The notes: generated by a model not told the origin, from the letters alone. DNA of 64,000 bases from Sterolibacterium sp. (GCA_028713555.1 JAQTOA010000016.1:1-64000), one strand, 5' to 3'. Shown: positions 14,812-24,688, counted from the first letter of the stretch. A program made the numbers and translations.

Positions 14812-15521
14812 TGAGGAAGCTACTCTTCACATTGCTCCTGCTGCCGCTGAGCGTCCTCGCTTCAGGAACGGAATTGCATCTGGACAAGGCGCCGGATCGG
14901 GCGCGCGACGTGGCCGCCCTGCAAAATGGCGCCAAAGTGTTCGTCAATTATTGCCTGAATTGCCATTCTGCTTCGTACATGCGTTACAACCGCTTGCGCG
15001 ACATTGACCTGAGCGAGGAGCAGATCCGCGAGAACCTGATGTTCACCGCCGACAAGGTCGGCGAACTGATGAAGATTGCCATGCGGCGCGACGAGGCCAA
15101 AATCTGGTTCGGCAAACCACCGCCGGACTTGACGATTATCGCCCGCGCTCGGGCTTCGGAATTTGGCTCGGGTTCGGACTGGCTTTATACTTATCTGCGC
15201 AGTTTCTACCGCGACAACACGCGCCCGACGGGCTGGAACAACCTGGTTTTCGAGAATGTTGCGATGCCTCATGCGCTGTGGGAACTTCAAGGCCAGCAAG
15301 TGGTGGGCGCGGACCATAAACTCGTCCTCGCCAAACCGGGTAAACTTAAGCCAGAGGAGTATGACGCTCTCGTCTCAGATCTGGTCGGCTATCTCCAGTT
15401 CATGGCTGAGCCGATCGCCGAGACGCGCAAGCAGTTGGGAGTGCTCGTGCTGGTCGTCCTGGGCGTGCTGTTGGTCTTTTCGTACGCGCTCAAGCGTGAG
15501 TACTGGAAAGACGTTCACTAA
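14811..15521 (+). CDS. petC: cytochrome c1 of the bc1 complex
   Basis: The 236-residue protein begins with a signal peptide (MRKLLFTLLLLPLSVLASG). The single c-type haem site is CLNCH (residues about 46-50), and a C-terminal membrane anchor (VLVLVVLGVLLVFSYAL) follows. ATG 14811 overlaps the petB TGA, so the genes are translationally coupled. A longer frame upstream in the same phase lies inside petB and is rejected. Confidence 0.95.
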   Translation: MRKLLFTLLLLPLSVLASGTELHLDKAPDRARDVAALQNGAKVFVNYCLNCHSASYMRYNRLRDIDLSEEQIRENLMFTADKVGELMKIAMRRDEAKIWFGKPPPDLTIIARARASEFGSGSDWLYTYLRSFYRDNTRPTGWNNLVFENVAMPHALWELQGQQVVGADHKLVLAKPGKLKPEEYDALVSDLVGYLQFMAEPIAETRKQLGVLVLVVLGVLLVFSYALKREYWKDVH

Positions 15522-15632
15522 ACTTTAACCTTATCGAACTGCGCAATGTTGCATATGGGCCATCGAGAACACAATTCACCCGCGGTACGCCGTGTGGTGC
15601 GCGATGCCGACTATTCCTGGGGTACCAGCACC

Positions 15633-16229
15633 ATGATGAACCTGTATTCGGGCACCACTTGCCCGTTTAGCCATCGTTGCCGCATCGTTTTGTACGAAAA
15701 GCAGATGGATTTTCAGGTGATCGATGTCGATCTGTTCAGCAAACCGGAGGATATCGCAGTTATTAATCCTTACAACCGCGTTCCGGTTCTGGTTGATCGC
15801 GACCTCGTTCTCTATGAATCCAACATCATCAACGAGTACATTGATGAGCGTTTCCCGCATCCGCAACTGATGCCGCCGGATCCGATCATGCGAGCACGCG
15901 CCCGGCAACTTTTGTTTACCATGGAAAAAGAGTTGTTCAGCCACATCGAGGTGCTGGAAAAGAATCTCAAATCGGCGGAAAAGTCGCGCCTTCACGTACG
16001 TGATCGCCTGACTGAGCTGGCGCCGATTTTCACCAAGCAAAAGCATATGCTGGGCGATGATTTTTCCATGCTGGACGTGGCGATCGCGCCCTTGTTGTGG
16101 CGCCTGGACCATTATGGCATTGAGCTCGAAAAGCCGGCGGCAACGCTGCTAAAATATGCTGAACGTATCTTCAGCCGGCAGGGCTTCATCGACGCCTTGA
16201 CGCCTTCCGAAAAGGTCATGCGTCGCTAG
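15633..16229 (+). CDS. sspA: stringent starvation protein A (GST-fold, RNA polymerase-associated)
   Basis: About 198 residues starting MMNLYSGTTCPFSHRCRIVL. It has a thioredoxin/GST N-terminal domain (NPYNRVPVLVDRDLVLYES) and an all-helical C-terminal domain. SspA binds RNA polymerase under stress. ATG 15633 fits the family start better than the upstream frame from 15546, which encodes about 29 atypical residues. The Shine-Dalgarno is weak. Downstream of petABC and upstream of sspB, as is usual in betaproteobacteria. Confidence 0.92.
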   Translation: MMNLYSGTTCPFSHRCRIVLYEKQMDFQVIDVDLFSKPEDIAVINPYNRVPVLVDRDLVLYESNIINEYIDERFPHPQLMPPDPIMRARARQLLFTMEKELFSHIEVLEKNLKSAEKSRLHVRDRLTELAPIFTKQKHMLGDDFSMLDVAIAPLLWRLDHYGIELEKPAATLLKYAERIFSRQGFIDALTPSEKVMRR

Positions 16230-16259
16230 TCGGAGTCGCTAGCGGGCCGAGTTCCTTCT

Positions 16260-16676
16260 GTGGCTCAAATTCCTTCGACCAAGCCGTACCTGATCCGCGC
16301 CATCCATGAGTGGTGCATAGACCAGGGCTGTACGCCTTATCTGGCGGTGGTCGTCAATGCTCGCACCAGAGTGCCGCGCGAGTATGTCAAAGACGGTCAG
16401 ATTGTTCTCAATCTCGGACCGGAAGCGACGCATCAGCTGATAATCGGTAACGAGTTGATTACTTTCTCCGCACGCTTCAATGGGGTTGCTCAGACGCTGT
16501 CGATCCCGATCGACAATGTTGCCGCCATCTATGCACGTGAGAATGGCCAAGGCTTGACCTTTGAAGTCGCGCTGCCGGGTGACAAAGAAAAAGTGGGGAC
16601 GGATCAGGTGAGCAAGGATGAACCGCCGCAGCATCCTGCTCCATCCGGTCACCCGCATCTCACCCGCATCAAGTAA
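16260..16676 (+). CDS. sspB: ClpXP specificity-enhancing factor SspB
   Basis: This 138-residue adaptor delivers ssrA-tagged proteins to ClpXP. The N-terminal substrate-binding domain (KPYLIRAIHEWCIDQGCTPYLAV, IVLNLGPEATHQLIIGNELITFSARF) is followed by a flexible tail ending HPHLTRIK, which matches the ClpX-binding peptide. It starts at GTG 30 bases after sspA, in the conserved sspAB pair. Confidence 0.93.
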   Translation: MAQIPSTKPYLIRAIHEWCIDQGCTPYLAVVVNARTRVPREYVKDGQIVLNLGPEATHQLIIGNELITFSARFNGVAQTLSIPIDNVAAIYARENGQGLTFEVALPGDKEKVGTDQVSKDEPPQHPAPSGHPHLTRIK

Positions 16677-17456
16677 TTACAATTGCAAACGTCCCCTCGG
16701 CAGGGGGTGGACGAGTTGCAGGCGAGTGATGGTGGGCCGCAGGTTAAGGCTGGTTTGTCTTTTCAATTCGGTTGCTTGCGCACGCATTTCCTCGATACTG
16801 ACATCGACGGCCTCTCCGCTGGCGGCGAAGGCCACTACATTGCCGCTGTCCAGTGAAGGAAAGACCATCGAACGCTGATTGAAGGCCACGTGGATGCGCT
16901 CGGCGCTGGCAGCGTAGCCACGGCTGCGACTCAGCAGATTGCTTATCAACAGGCCCTGCGCCGACAGTTGGGTACGGCACGCGGCATAGAATTCAACGCT
17001 ATCCAGACTATCGTCGAGTCCATCTGGACCATATCCATCGACGAAGATCGCATCATACTGTCCGGCAGGTTGGTCGATGTAGTCGGCAGCATCGGCGATG
17101 ATTATCTTCAGGCGCTGCGAATCTTCAGGAAGACGAAAGTAGTGCTGCGCCATCGGGACGACGCGCGCATCGATTTCGACGACAGTGATAAGCGTCTGCG
17201 GCAGATGACGGTAGATAAATTTGGCCAGCGACCCTGCTCCCAATCCGATTAATAAGGCATTGCGTGGCCAGCTCTGGTCAGATCGCAGCAGCAGACAAGC
17301 CATCATTTCGCGGGTATACGCCAGTTCCAGGGCGAATGGTTGGCGGATGCGCATCGATCCCTGTATCCACTCAGAGCCGAAATGCAGGCTGCGCACCCCG
17401 GCTTGTTCGGAAATGTTTAATTCATAAGGGGAATTATCCAAGCGTGGAAAATTCAT
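16677..17456 (-). CDS. spermidine synthase-like methyltransferase-fold protein
   Basis: 259 residues from ATG 17456. The Rossmann motif ALLIGLGAGSLAKF (about residues 68-81) is followed by VVEIDARVV, an IIADAADYI acidic loop and a FVDGYGPDGL motif. This is the polyamine-synthase fold without a clear full set of catalytic residues. Such spermine/spermidine-synthase-domain proteins are widespread, and their substrate is usually unknown. It converges on sspB with the stop directly abutting. The longer frame up to 17522 is rejected because MNFPRLDNSPYELNIS is the natural start. Confidence 0.8.
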   Translation of the reverse strand: MNFPRLDNSPYELNISEQAGVRSLHFGSEWIQGSMRIRQPFALELAYTREMMACLLLRSDQSWPRNALLIGLGAGSLAKFIYRHLPQTLITVVEIDARVVPMAQHYFRLPEDSQRLKIIIADAADYIDQPAGQYDAIFVDGYGPDGLDDSLDSVEFYAACRTQLSAQGLLISNLLSRSRGYAASAERIHVAFNQRSMVFPSLDSGNVVAFAASGEAVDVSIEEMRAQATELKRQTSLNLRPTITRLQLVHPLPRGRLQL

Positions 17457-17771
17457 GGAAAACGTGTGTAAAACGCAAAGTTGCGAAGTTACCCATTCTG
17501 CCCCTCGACTATCGCCGTACATGCCCTGATATGTATTGACCTGTCAAATTTTCCGGGAAGCATGTTTCAAATCCTCGTGCAATGTGTGAGTAGCAGAACG
17601 GACGGCATGACGACGGTTGATCAGTCTGATATGCGCGGGTTGGTTACCGCATGACAACCGATTCGTCGGGGAGCTGCCTCGCTCTAGTATCGAGGGTCAT
17701 ACCGTTGGCGGATGATCATACCCCAAGCGTAACCCGCGTCGCTTGAGGTGCGGTAGGTCAATACATGATGT
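17457..17771. other. intergenic region without recognised gene
   Basis: 315 bases between the spermidine-synthase-like gene and the Crp/Fnr regulator. Both read on the minus strand, so this is the leader of the former and the trailer of the latter. No open frame, clear promoter or terminator was recognised. Confidence 0.5.
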
Positions 17772-18509
17772 CTAGACAGCAGAAGCCCCTTGGCGGTACT
17801 GCACATCGGACAACAGGCGGCTCAATTCCTTCTTGACCACGGCGTAGCACTCGCAGGCGCGAGTCTCCAGCCCCGCCCGGTCAAGCACCGCAATGTGGCC
17901 ACGGCGGTAGCTGATCAAACCGGCAAGCTGCAATTTGCCGGCGGCCTCGGTAATGCCTTCGCGACGCACACCGAGCATGCTGGCGACCAATTCCTGGGTC
18001 ATGATCAACTCACGCGCGGGGGCCCGGTCGAGGGTCATCAACAGCCAGCGACACAACTGCTGCTCGACCGAGTGGTGCCGATTGCAGGCCGCGGTCTGGG
18101 ACATCTGGGTGACCAGTGCCTGGGTATAACGCAGCAACAAATGCTGCAGCAAGCCGGCGCGATTGAATTCCTGCAACAGCTTGCGGCGCTCCAGGCGGTA
18201 GGCATGGCCCGCGGTCTGCACCACAGCCGAACTGGGCGTGGTATTGCCGCCCATGAACAGCGAAACGCCGACCACGCCTTCATTGCCCACCCCGGCGGAT
18301 TCGGCCGATGCGCCGGTCTCCATGACATAGTGCAGCGAAACAATCGACGTGGTGGGGAAATACGCATGCTGCAACTGGGTGCCGGGCTCGTAGAGTATTT
18401 CACCGAGCGGCACCGGGACCAGCTCCAGATGCCCAGCCAAGGACTCGAATTCCGCCGTCGGCAGGGCGGCGAGAAGATGGTTTTGATTCGGACTATGCGG
18501 AGATAACAT
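17772..18509 (-). CDS. Crp/Fnr-family transcriptional regulator
   Basis: The 245-residue protein has an N-terminal cyclic-nucleotide-binding-like beta barrel (LGEILYEPGTQLQHAYFP, VGNEGVVGVSLFMGG). The C-terminal winged helix is at about residues 150-220 (MTQELVASMLGVRREGITEAAGKLQ). No Cys cluster typical of FNR is seen at the N-terminus, so it is unlikely to sense oxygen through an Fe-S cluster. It lies downstream of the response regulator and hybrid kinase on the same strand and may be their regulatory partner. Confidence 0.88.
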   Translation of the reverse strand: MLSPHSPNQNHLLAALPTAEFESLAGHLELVPVPLGEILYEPGTQLQHAYFPTTSIVSLHYVMETGASAESAGVGNEGVVGVSLFMGGNTTPSSAVVQTAGHAYRLERRKLLQEFNRAGLLQHLLLRYTQALVTQMSQTAACNRHHSVEQQLCRWLLMTLDRAPARELIMTQELVASMLGVRREGITEAAGKLQLAGLISYRRGHIAVLDRAGLETRACECYAVVKKELSRLLSDVQYRQGASAV

Positions 18510-18540
18510 CGCCAGGCGCTAAGCGTAAATATCTTGGGCT

Positions 18541-19368
18541 CTACTTCTTTGCGGAGAATTCCACGCCGATGCCGCGGTAACCGATGAAGCGGCAGGACTG
18601 GGTGAACATTGGCTCCCCGCTCACCCGAAACGATTGTTGCGAGCCATCGGCTTTGACGTGGCTGAAGACGAAGTCGAGGAAAGGCTGACGTGCGGCAATG
18701 GTGTCCTGCAGCAGCTTCCGCTCCGCTTCATTCCAGCCGCCCGCCACCTTAATTTGATTGGTCTCTCCCAGCAAGGGACTGACCTGGATACCGAGCATTT
18801 CCAGTACCGGGCCGGAAACCTTGGTGAAGTTTCCGTTCTCGTCCTGTTCCCAGTACCAGTCGGAGGCCAGCTCGGTCAGGCTGCGGTAGCGGGCTTCGCT
18901 TTCGCGCAGTTCGGCGGTCCGTTCCTGCACCGTCTCTTCCAGCAGCTGGTTGTAATTCTCGAGTTGTTTGTAAAGCAGCCGCACTTCCAGCATGTTATGG
19001 ATGCGCGTCTTGACTTCGACCAGGTCGAACGGCTTGGCTATGAAATCCTTGGCACCGGCTTGCAACGCGCGCAGTTTGTGGCCAGGCTGGGCGGTGAGGA
19101 CGAGGACCGGCAGATAACTATCCGCGGCGTTGGTGTTGAGACCAGCCATCACCTGGAATCCATCCATGTCTGGCATCTGCAGGTCAAGCAGGATCAGGTC
19201 GTAGCGGTTCTTGCGATGCAGCGCGCAGACCTCCCGCGGGTTCATGGTCGAGGTAACGCAGGTATAGCCGGCCTCACTCAGCAAGCTCTCAAGTAGCGTG
19301 ACATTGGACTCCTGATCATCAACGATCAGGATGCTGGCATTGAGAATATCGGATTCGGTAAGTTTCAT
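18541..19368 (-). CDS. response regulator with PAS domain
   Basis: The 275-residue protein has a receiver domain at 1-130 (phosphoacceptor Asp in LILLDLQMPDMDG; conserved Lys in DFIAKPFD). A coiled-coil segment (residues about 130-155) and a PAS domain (about 160-275) follow. There is no DNA-binding or enzymatic output domain, so it probably acts through protein contacts. Its start overlaps the stop of the hybrid kinase by 4 bases, so the two are coupled. Confidence 0.88.
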   Translation of the reverse strand: MKLTESDILNASILIVDDQESNVTLLESLLSEAGYTCVTSTMNPREVCALHRKNRYDLILLDLQMPDMDGFQVMAGLNTNAADSYLPVLVLTAQPGHKLRALQAGAKDFIAKPFDLVEVKTRIHNMLEVRLLYKQLENYNQLLEETVQERTAELRESEARYRSLTELASDWYWEQDENGNFTKVSGPVLEMLGIQVSPLLGETNQIKVAGGWNEAERKLLQDTIAARQPFLDFVFSHVKADGSQQSFRVSGEPMFTQSCRFIGYRGIGVEFSAKK

Positions 19369-22300
19369 GCTGGTTCCTCACTGGTGCCCGCTTCTGTTTC
19401 TAGGGTACTGGTGCCCACTTCGAAGGCATTGGTTGGAAGACCCTCTGTGGTCTGCGTGTCCGGCTGTGAAATCTTCAGTGCCGTGTCCAATGCATCCATG
19501 AATAGGCTGACCTTGATAGGTTTGGTCAAATAGTTGAAGAATCCGGCTTCGAGGGCCTTCTCGATGTCGCGGGGCACCGCATTGGCGCTGAGCGCGATGA
19601 TCGGGATATGCGCCGTTGCCGGGTCGGCGCGCAGGATTTTCATGGCTTCAAGCCCGCTGATGCCGGGCAGGTTGATGTCCATCAGGATCACCTGCGGTTG
19701 ATAAACGCGGGCAAACTCGATGCCGAGATTGCCATCCGCGGCGCTTAGCAGGCGCAGATCAGGGCGGCGCGCAATGAGTTGCTCGACCAGTTCCAGGTTG
19801 GCAGGATTGTCTTCCACATACAGCAGGGTGCGCTGCGGCGCACCCTCCGGCACCTGCGGCCGCACCAGCGCCGCATGATCGGCTTCCCGAATTGCCAACA
19901 GTGGCGCAGTCGTCAGGCCCAATTCGAACCAGAACACGCTGCCCACGCCGACCGTGCTATCGGCGCCTACAGTACCCCCCATCAGTTCGACCAGCCGTTT
20001 GGTCACCACCAGGCCGATGCCCGTGCCTTCCTCCGTGCTGGCCTCCTTGCCGAGCCGATTGAACGGCTGGAAAAGTTGCGCAAGCTGTTTCGGCGCCAGG
20101 CCTGTACCGGTATCCCGAACGCTGATACGAATCGAATCCGGCGGACGCAGGGTGTACTCCACGGTCACCTTGCCTTCCGGTTTGTTGTACTTGATGGCGT
20201 TGAACAGCAGGTTGATCAGAACCTGTTTGACCCGGGTCCGATCGGCGCTGACAAAATAGGGGAGTTCAAAGCGTGGAAACGTCATGGCTATGCCGCGCTT
20301 GTGTGCCTGCGGCTCGATCATGGCCCGGCATTCGAGCATGACCTCGACCAGCGAGACCGGCTCATGCGACAACGTTGCCTTGCCCGACTCGATCAGCGCG
20401 AGATCGAGGATTTCGTTGATCAGTTCCAGAAGGTACCAGCCTGCCTTGAGAATCTGGTCGAGATTTTTCCTCTGCGCGGGTGTCGGCGGCGGAGAACCGG
20501 ATTCCATGAGCTGGGCAAAACCGAGGATGGCATTGAGCGGCGTGCGCAATTCATGGCTCATGCTCGAAAGGAAATCCGACTTGGCGAGGTTGGCTTTTTC
20601 AGCCACGAACTTGGCGCTCTCCAGTTCGGTGTTCTTGTCCAGCAGCACCTGATCGAGGCGTGCCCGCTCTGCTTCGATCTGCTTGCGCGCGGTATTGTCG
20701 GTGCCGATCAGCAGATAGCCGATGATGGCGTCCTGCGCGTCGCGCAGCGCCGTGACCGACACCACCGCCGGGAAGCGGCTGCCGTCCTTGCGGATATAGG
20801 TCAGCTCGTAGATGTCCTCGATGCCGCGCGAGGCCTTGAACACCAGGGCCTCGAAGCCAGGCGCAATCGGCGTGTCGAGTTCGACGCTCAACGACTTGGC
20901 GCGGGCAATCACCTCTTGTGGATCGGAGATGTCGGCCGGCGTGACTTTGTTCATTACCTCAGCGGCGGCATAGCCCAGCATGCGCTCGGCGCCGACGTTG
21001 AAGATCTGGATGACGCCCTTGGCGTCGGTGGCGATACTCGAGAAATTGGCGCTGTTGAAAATCGCGTTCTGCAGCGCCCCCGCCTTGAGCAGCGCCTCTT
21101 CGGCCTGCTTGCGCGCGGTATTGTCGGTGCCGATCAGCAGATAGCCGATGATGGCGTCCTGATCGTCACGCAACGCGGTAACCGATACGATCGCCGGGAA
21201 GCGGCTGCCATCCTTGCGGATGTAGGTCAGCTCGTAGATGTCCTCGATGCCGCGCGAGGCCTTGAACACCAAGGCCTCGAAGCCCGGCGCAATCGGCGTG
21301 TCGAGCTCGACGCTCAACGACTTGGCGCGGGCGATCACCTCCTGCGGATCGGAAATGTCGGCCGGCGTGATCTTGTTCATCACGTCGGTAGCTGCATAGC
21401 CCAGCATGCGCTCGGCGCCGACGTTGAAGATCTGAATCACACCCTTGGCATCGGTGGCGATACTGGAGAAATTGGCGCTGTTGAAAATCGCGCTCTGCAG
21501 CGCCCCCGCCTTGAGCAGCGCCTCTTCGGCCTGCTTGCGCGCGGTGATGTCCCGTAAAATTCCGGTGAAGTAACGCTGGCCACCCAGCCACATTTCGCTG
21601 ACTGCGATCTCCAACGGGAAAATGCTGCCATCCTTGCGCCGGCCGACGACCTCGCGTCCCAGGCCGATAGCGCGCGCCTCAACGCTGGCGCTGTAATATT
21701 CGAGGGAGCCATTACGTTGGTCGCGATCCAGCTCGGGAATCAGCAGGCTGAATTCTTTTCCGCTGAGTTCCGCGGCAGTATAGCCAAACATCTGCTCGGC
21801 CGAGGGATTGACGGTCTCGATGATGCCGCCGCGGGCATGGATGTTGATGATGCCGTCCACCACGGTATTGAGTATCGTCTGGATCTGTGCGGCACTGTCG
21901 CGCAAGGCCTGCTGCGCGGCATATTCCTCGGAGACATCGCGGAATACCAGCACCGCTCCGACCACTTGGGCATCGCGGTTGCGGATCGGTGCGCAACTGT
22001 CGGCGATAGCGCGCTCGCTGCCATTGCGGGCAATCAACAGGGTGTGATTGGCCAGGCCCTGTACCGTGCCATGCGCCAAGGTGTCCATGACCGGGATAGT
22101 GCTCGGTTGTCGGGTTTCCTGGTTGATGATGTGAAAAATCTCGTCCACCGGGCGACCGCTGGCTTCTGCCTGCGTCCAGCCGGTGAGCTGTTCGGCAACG
22201 GGGTTCAGGCGCGTCACCCGTGCCTCGGCGTCAGTGGCAATCACCGCATCGCCGATGGAGTTGAGCGTCACCGCGAGCTGTTCCTCGCTGTCCCGCAAGG

Positions 22301-23015
22301 TGAGGTTGGCCTGCTTTAGCTGGGTGTTTGTCTCTTCTTGAATCTCGAGCAAATGCCGCGTTTCGAGATGGACCAGATTCTTGATTCCCTGCTGTGTTTC
22401 CCGATAGATCAAATAGGCGAAAGCCAGGGCAAACAGCAGCGCCAGCAGGCTGGTGGTAACGATGATGGTAAACAGATGGCGCATGCTTGTCTGGAACTCT
22501 TCTTCGCGCTGCGCCAGCAGGCCCTTCTCAAGCTGAATGAAGCTGGCTATCTCGGCACGAATCGAATCCATCGACCGCTTGCCCTGACCACTGCTTACCA
22601 GCGCGAGTGCGGCAGTCTGGCTATGGTTGCGGCGCAACTCGATGGCATGCGACATATGCGCCAAACTGTCATCCATCAAGGGACTCACCGTGTCCAGGTG
22701 TTTCTGGGCAGCACTGAACAAGGTCATTTGACGCAATTCTTGCAGATGCTGACTGATGTTGTTTTTTCCGGTCAAATAAGGTCCCAGAAAGCTCTCGTCA
22801 CCGGTCAGCAAATAGCCGCGCATGCCGGTCTCGGCATCCAACATTGAAGTCATCCAATCGTCCGCGCTGTTGATTACAGCGTAGGTATGCGTACGCACGC
22901 CGGCGGCTTCTTCGATCTGCCTGAAGGTCCAGAACGATACCCCCACTCCCAGCGCAACCAATAGAACTGCTCCAACAAACCAGGCGACTATTTCACGAGG
23001 GGCTTTTACTTTCAC
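19365..23015 (-). CDS. hybrid sensor histidine kinase (CHASE3-multiPAS-HisKA-HATPase-REC)
   Basis: 1216 residues. It has TM1 at about 11-33, a periplasmic CHASE3 domain (about 38-178) and TM2 at about 182-204, followed by four PAS domains. The last two PAS units are near-identical tandem copies of 142 residues. The HisKA phospho-acceptor is His in SMSHELRTPLNAILGFAQ (about residue 818). HATPase motifs are N (LLFNAIKYNKPEGKV) and DTGTGLAPKQL/EGTGIGL. A C-terminal receiver carries Asp in VILMDINLPG (about 1111). The stimulus is unknown. It is upstream of, and coupled to, the PAS response regulator. Confidence 0.92.
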   Translation of the reverse strand: MKVKAPREIVAWFVGAVLLVALGVGVSFWTFRQIEEAAGVRTHTYAVINSADDWMTSMLDAETGMRGYLLTGDESFLGPYLTGKNNISQHLQELRQMTLFSAAQKHLDTVSPLMDDSLAHMSHAIELRRNHSQTAALALVSSGQGKRSMDSIRAEIASFIQLEKGLLAQREEEFQTSMRHLFTIIVTTSLLALLFALAFAYLIYRETQQGIKNLVHLETRHLLEIQEETNTQLKQANLTLRDSEEQLAVTLNSIGDAVIATDAEARVTRLNPVAEQLTGWTQAEASGRPVDEIFHIINQETRQPSTIPVMDTLAHGTVQGLANHTLLIARNGSERAIADSCAPIRNRDAQVVGAVLVFRDVSEEYAAQQALRDSAAQIQTILNTVVDGIINIHARGGIIETVNPSAEQMFGYTAAELSGKEFSLLIPELDRDQRNGSLEYYSASVEARAIGLGREVVGRRKDGSIFPLEIAVSEMWLGGQRYFTGILRDITARKQAEEALLKAGALQSAIFNSANFSSIATDAKGVIQIFNVGAERMLGYAATDVMNKITPADISDPQEVIARAKSLSVELDTPIAPGFEALVFKASRGIEDIYELTYIRKDGSRFPAIVSVTALRDDQDAIIGYLLIGTDNTARKQAEEALLKAGALQNAIFNSANFSSIATDAKGVIQIFNVGAERMLGYAAAEVMNKVTPADISDPQEVIARAKSLSVELDTPIAPGFEALVFKASRGIEDIYELTYIRKDGSRFPAVVSVTALRDAQDAIIGYLLIGTDNTARKQIEAERARLDQVLLDKNTELESAKFVAEKANLAKSDFLSSMSHELRTPLNAILGFAQLMESGSPPPTPAQRKNLDQILKAGWYLLELINEILDLALIESGKATLSHEPVSLVEVMLECRAMIEPQAHKRGIAMTFPRFELPYFVSADRTRVKQVLINLLFNAIKYNKPEGKVTVEYTLRPPDSIRISVRDTGTGLAPKQLAQLFQPFNRLGKEASTEEGTGIGLVVTKRLVELMGGTVGADSTVGVGSVFWFELGLTTAPLLAIREADHAALVRPQVPEGAPQRTLLYVEDNPANLELVEQLIARRPDLRLLSAADGNLGIEFARVYQPQVILMDINLPGISGLEAMKILRADPATAHIPIIALSANAVPRDIEKALEAGFFNYLTKPIKVSLFMDALDTALKISQPDTQTTEGLPTNAFEVGTSTLETEAGTSEEPA
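20691..21542 (-). repeat. tandem duplication of a 426-bp PAS-encoding segment
   Basis: Two head-to-tail in-frame copies (about 20691-21116 and 21117-21542) inside the hybrid kinase gene. They encode PAS units that differ at only a handful of residues, for example ATDVMNKI against AAEVMNKV. Silent differences are scattered, so the duplication is recent but not brand new, or has been kept alike by gene conversion. Confidence 0.9.
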
Positions 23016-23300
23016 TTAGGATTTACTCCCTGCATGGCAGCTTTGCCGACAGCGGCGGTAAAGCTTGGAGCGATTCCTGTTGAGGACATGGCGGATTACC
23101 GTGAAAAGCATGCAAGGAAGAAGAAACTGTGCCGGTCGGGATGGCAGATAGCGGCCATCACAAAACCGCACCGCATCCGAGACGGGTATGAATCATCACC
23201 GTCTTTCCGACGGCTGTCTGTGCGTTGGGGTACACAAGCCGGTGCATGGTACTCGGCATTGCCCGGCTCAGGGAGTAATGTTGGATAAACATTGAAGAAT
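23016..23300. other. intergenic region without recognised gene
   Basis: 285 bases between the hybrid kinase and the MipA/OmpV-like gene, both on the minus strand. A plus-strand frame (23034-23288) has no family resemblance and is not called. The region presumably holds the kinase promoter, but no clear hexamers were identified. Confidence 0.4.
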
Positions 23301-24683
23301 CTACAATTTCGCCTCGATGTAGGTATAGAGGTAGTTGGAGCCGCCGTTGATGTTGCCGAACATCCGTGCGGCGCCGAAGATGCCGGAGCGATGCGAAGCG
23401 CCGATGCCGAAGTAGGTTTCTTTCAATGCGTGAGAACCGATCAGGTCGCCGACGCTGATATCGATGCTCGGATCGAGATAGTTGAGCAGTTTTGAGGTGT
23501 TGCGTCCGCGCCGCGCCTGGTCCCGTTCTTCAACGTAGAGGGGATGCTGCGCCAGCGAAAAACCGGCGCCCATGCCAAGGCGGGTGCGTACCCGTCCGCT
23601 CCAGGGGAATCCGTAGTAGTAGGCCTTGATATAGGCATCGAGCTGCCAGGTGTCGGGCTGCAGGCGGTTCTCGTCATGATGCAGCAGGCCGAGATAACCA
23701 ACGAAATCGAGCGGCCAATTATTCACCCGCTCGATCAGCGGCCTGCCCAGTTCGATACCGGCGATGCGCGTATTGTCCTCGGTGCGGGTGGAGCTGCAGC
23801 GCAAGGTCATGATCGGCAGCAGGTTGCAGTCGGTCGAACGGCCGTAGAGTACCTTGACATGCAGGGGCAGTCCCGGTTCGGAATAGGGCTTGTGGCTGCC
23901 GAAGTCGTAGGCGGCGCCGAGCATGACCGTCGGCTGTACGCCGTCGCGCACGATCGGGCTATTGCGCAGCCTGGCATCGAGAAGATTGACACCGATCCCG
24001 CCAATGAGCCGCCAGCGGTTCAGCAGTTCATAGTAGCCATACAGGCCAAGCGTCAGGTTGGTGCCGGCGCCGGGCAGGTATTCCGGACGCAGCGGCGTAA
24101 CTTCATCCGGGTTCACGCCATAGTAGTAATTGTTCAGCCGGGCATTGCGCCGCGAAAGCATCAGGCTGGGCCTCAGGTGCCAGCGGCCGGATTGCCAGTC
24201 GAGGCTGTAACCCAGGCGCATTTCGGATCCCCTGCTGACGTTATCGACATCATGCAGGATTTCGGCATCCAGGTTGCCCCAGTCCGAGCGATAACGGTAG
24301 CCGAGTCCCAGGTCGGTTGAAGGACGACGCGTGCGCATGCCGGCCAGGCTGTCCGGGCTGCGGTCATAGGGGAAGCCTTCGAAGCGGTAATCGAGAAACA
24401 GATCGAAACTGTGGCGCGATTCGCGCAGTTCGTCCACTAGCTTGAGGCCGACACGGCTGCCATGGAGGAAGAACCGCTTGCCCTCGTAAAGATAAAGTGG
24501 CGCCATGTCGTTGCTGAACCCGGCGCCTTTGTAAGGCGAGCGTTCGCTGCGAAGCATGGCGCCGAGGCCGGCGCTGCCTGGGATGGCCAGGAGATCGGCC
24601 AGCGGATCGGAAGCGGCGCTTGCGCTCAGCGGCAACAGCAGCGCCAGGGATAAAAGAAGGCGGCGAAGCTTATCTAGGGTCAT
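23301..24683 (-). CDS. MipA/OmpV-family outer membrane protein
   Basis: 460 residues from ATG 24683. A signal peptide (LRRLLLSLALLLPLSASAASD) is followed by a beta-barrel pattern of alternating aromatic strands. These include the family landmarks GLGYRYRSDWG, LNNYYYGVNPDEV and PEYLPGAGTNLTLGLYGYYEL. It has a C-terminal extension longer than usual, ending in YLYTYIEAKL. The function of the family is mostly unknown (scaffold for peptidoglycan enzymes, stress-induced porin). The start 6 bases after the stop of the next gene suggests an operon. Confidence 0.8.
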   Translation of the reverse strand: MTLDKLRRLLLSLALLLPLSASAASDPLADLLAIPGSAGLGAMLRSERSPYKGAGFSNDMAPLYLYEGKRFFLHGSRVGLKLVDELRESRHSFDLFLDYRFEGFPYDRSPDSLAGMRTRRPSTDLGLGYRYRSDWGNLDAEILHDVDNVSRGSEMRLGYSLDWQSGRWHLRPSLMLSRRNARLNNYYYGVNPDEVTPLRPEYLPGAGTNLTLGLYGYYELLNRWRLIGGIGVNLLDARLRNSPIVRDGVQPTVMLGAAYDFGSHKPYSEPGLPLHVKVLYGRSTDCNLLPIMTLRCSSTRTEDNTRIAGIELGRPLIERVNNWPLDFVGYLGLLHHDENRLQPDTWQLDAYIKAYYYGFPWSGRVRTRLGMGAGFSLAQHPLYVEERDQARRGRNTSKLLNYLDPSIDISVGDLIGSHALKETYFGIGASHRSGIFGAARMFGNINGGSNYLYTYIEAKL

Positions 24684-24688
24684 GGCGC

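Noticed and set aside
23034-23288. 84-residue ORF upstream of the hybrid kinase
   Set aside because: No ribosome-binding site, family or coherent composition.
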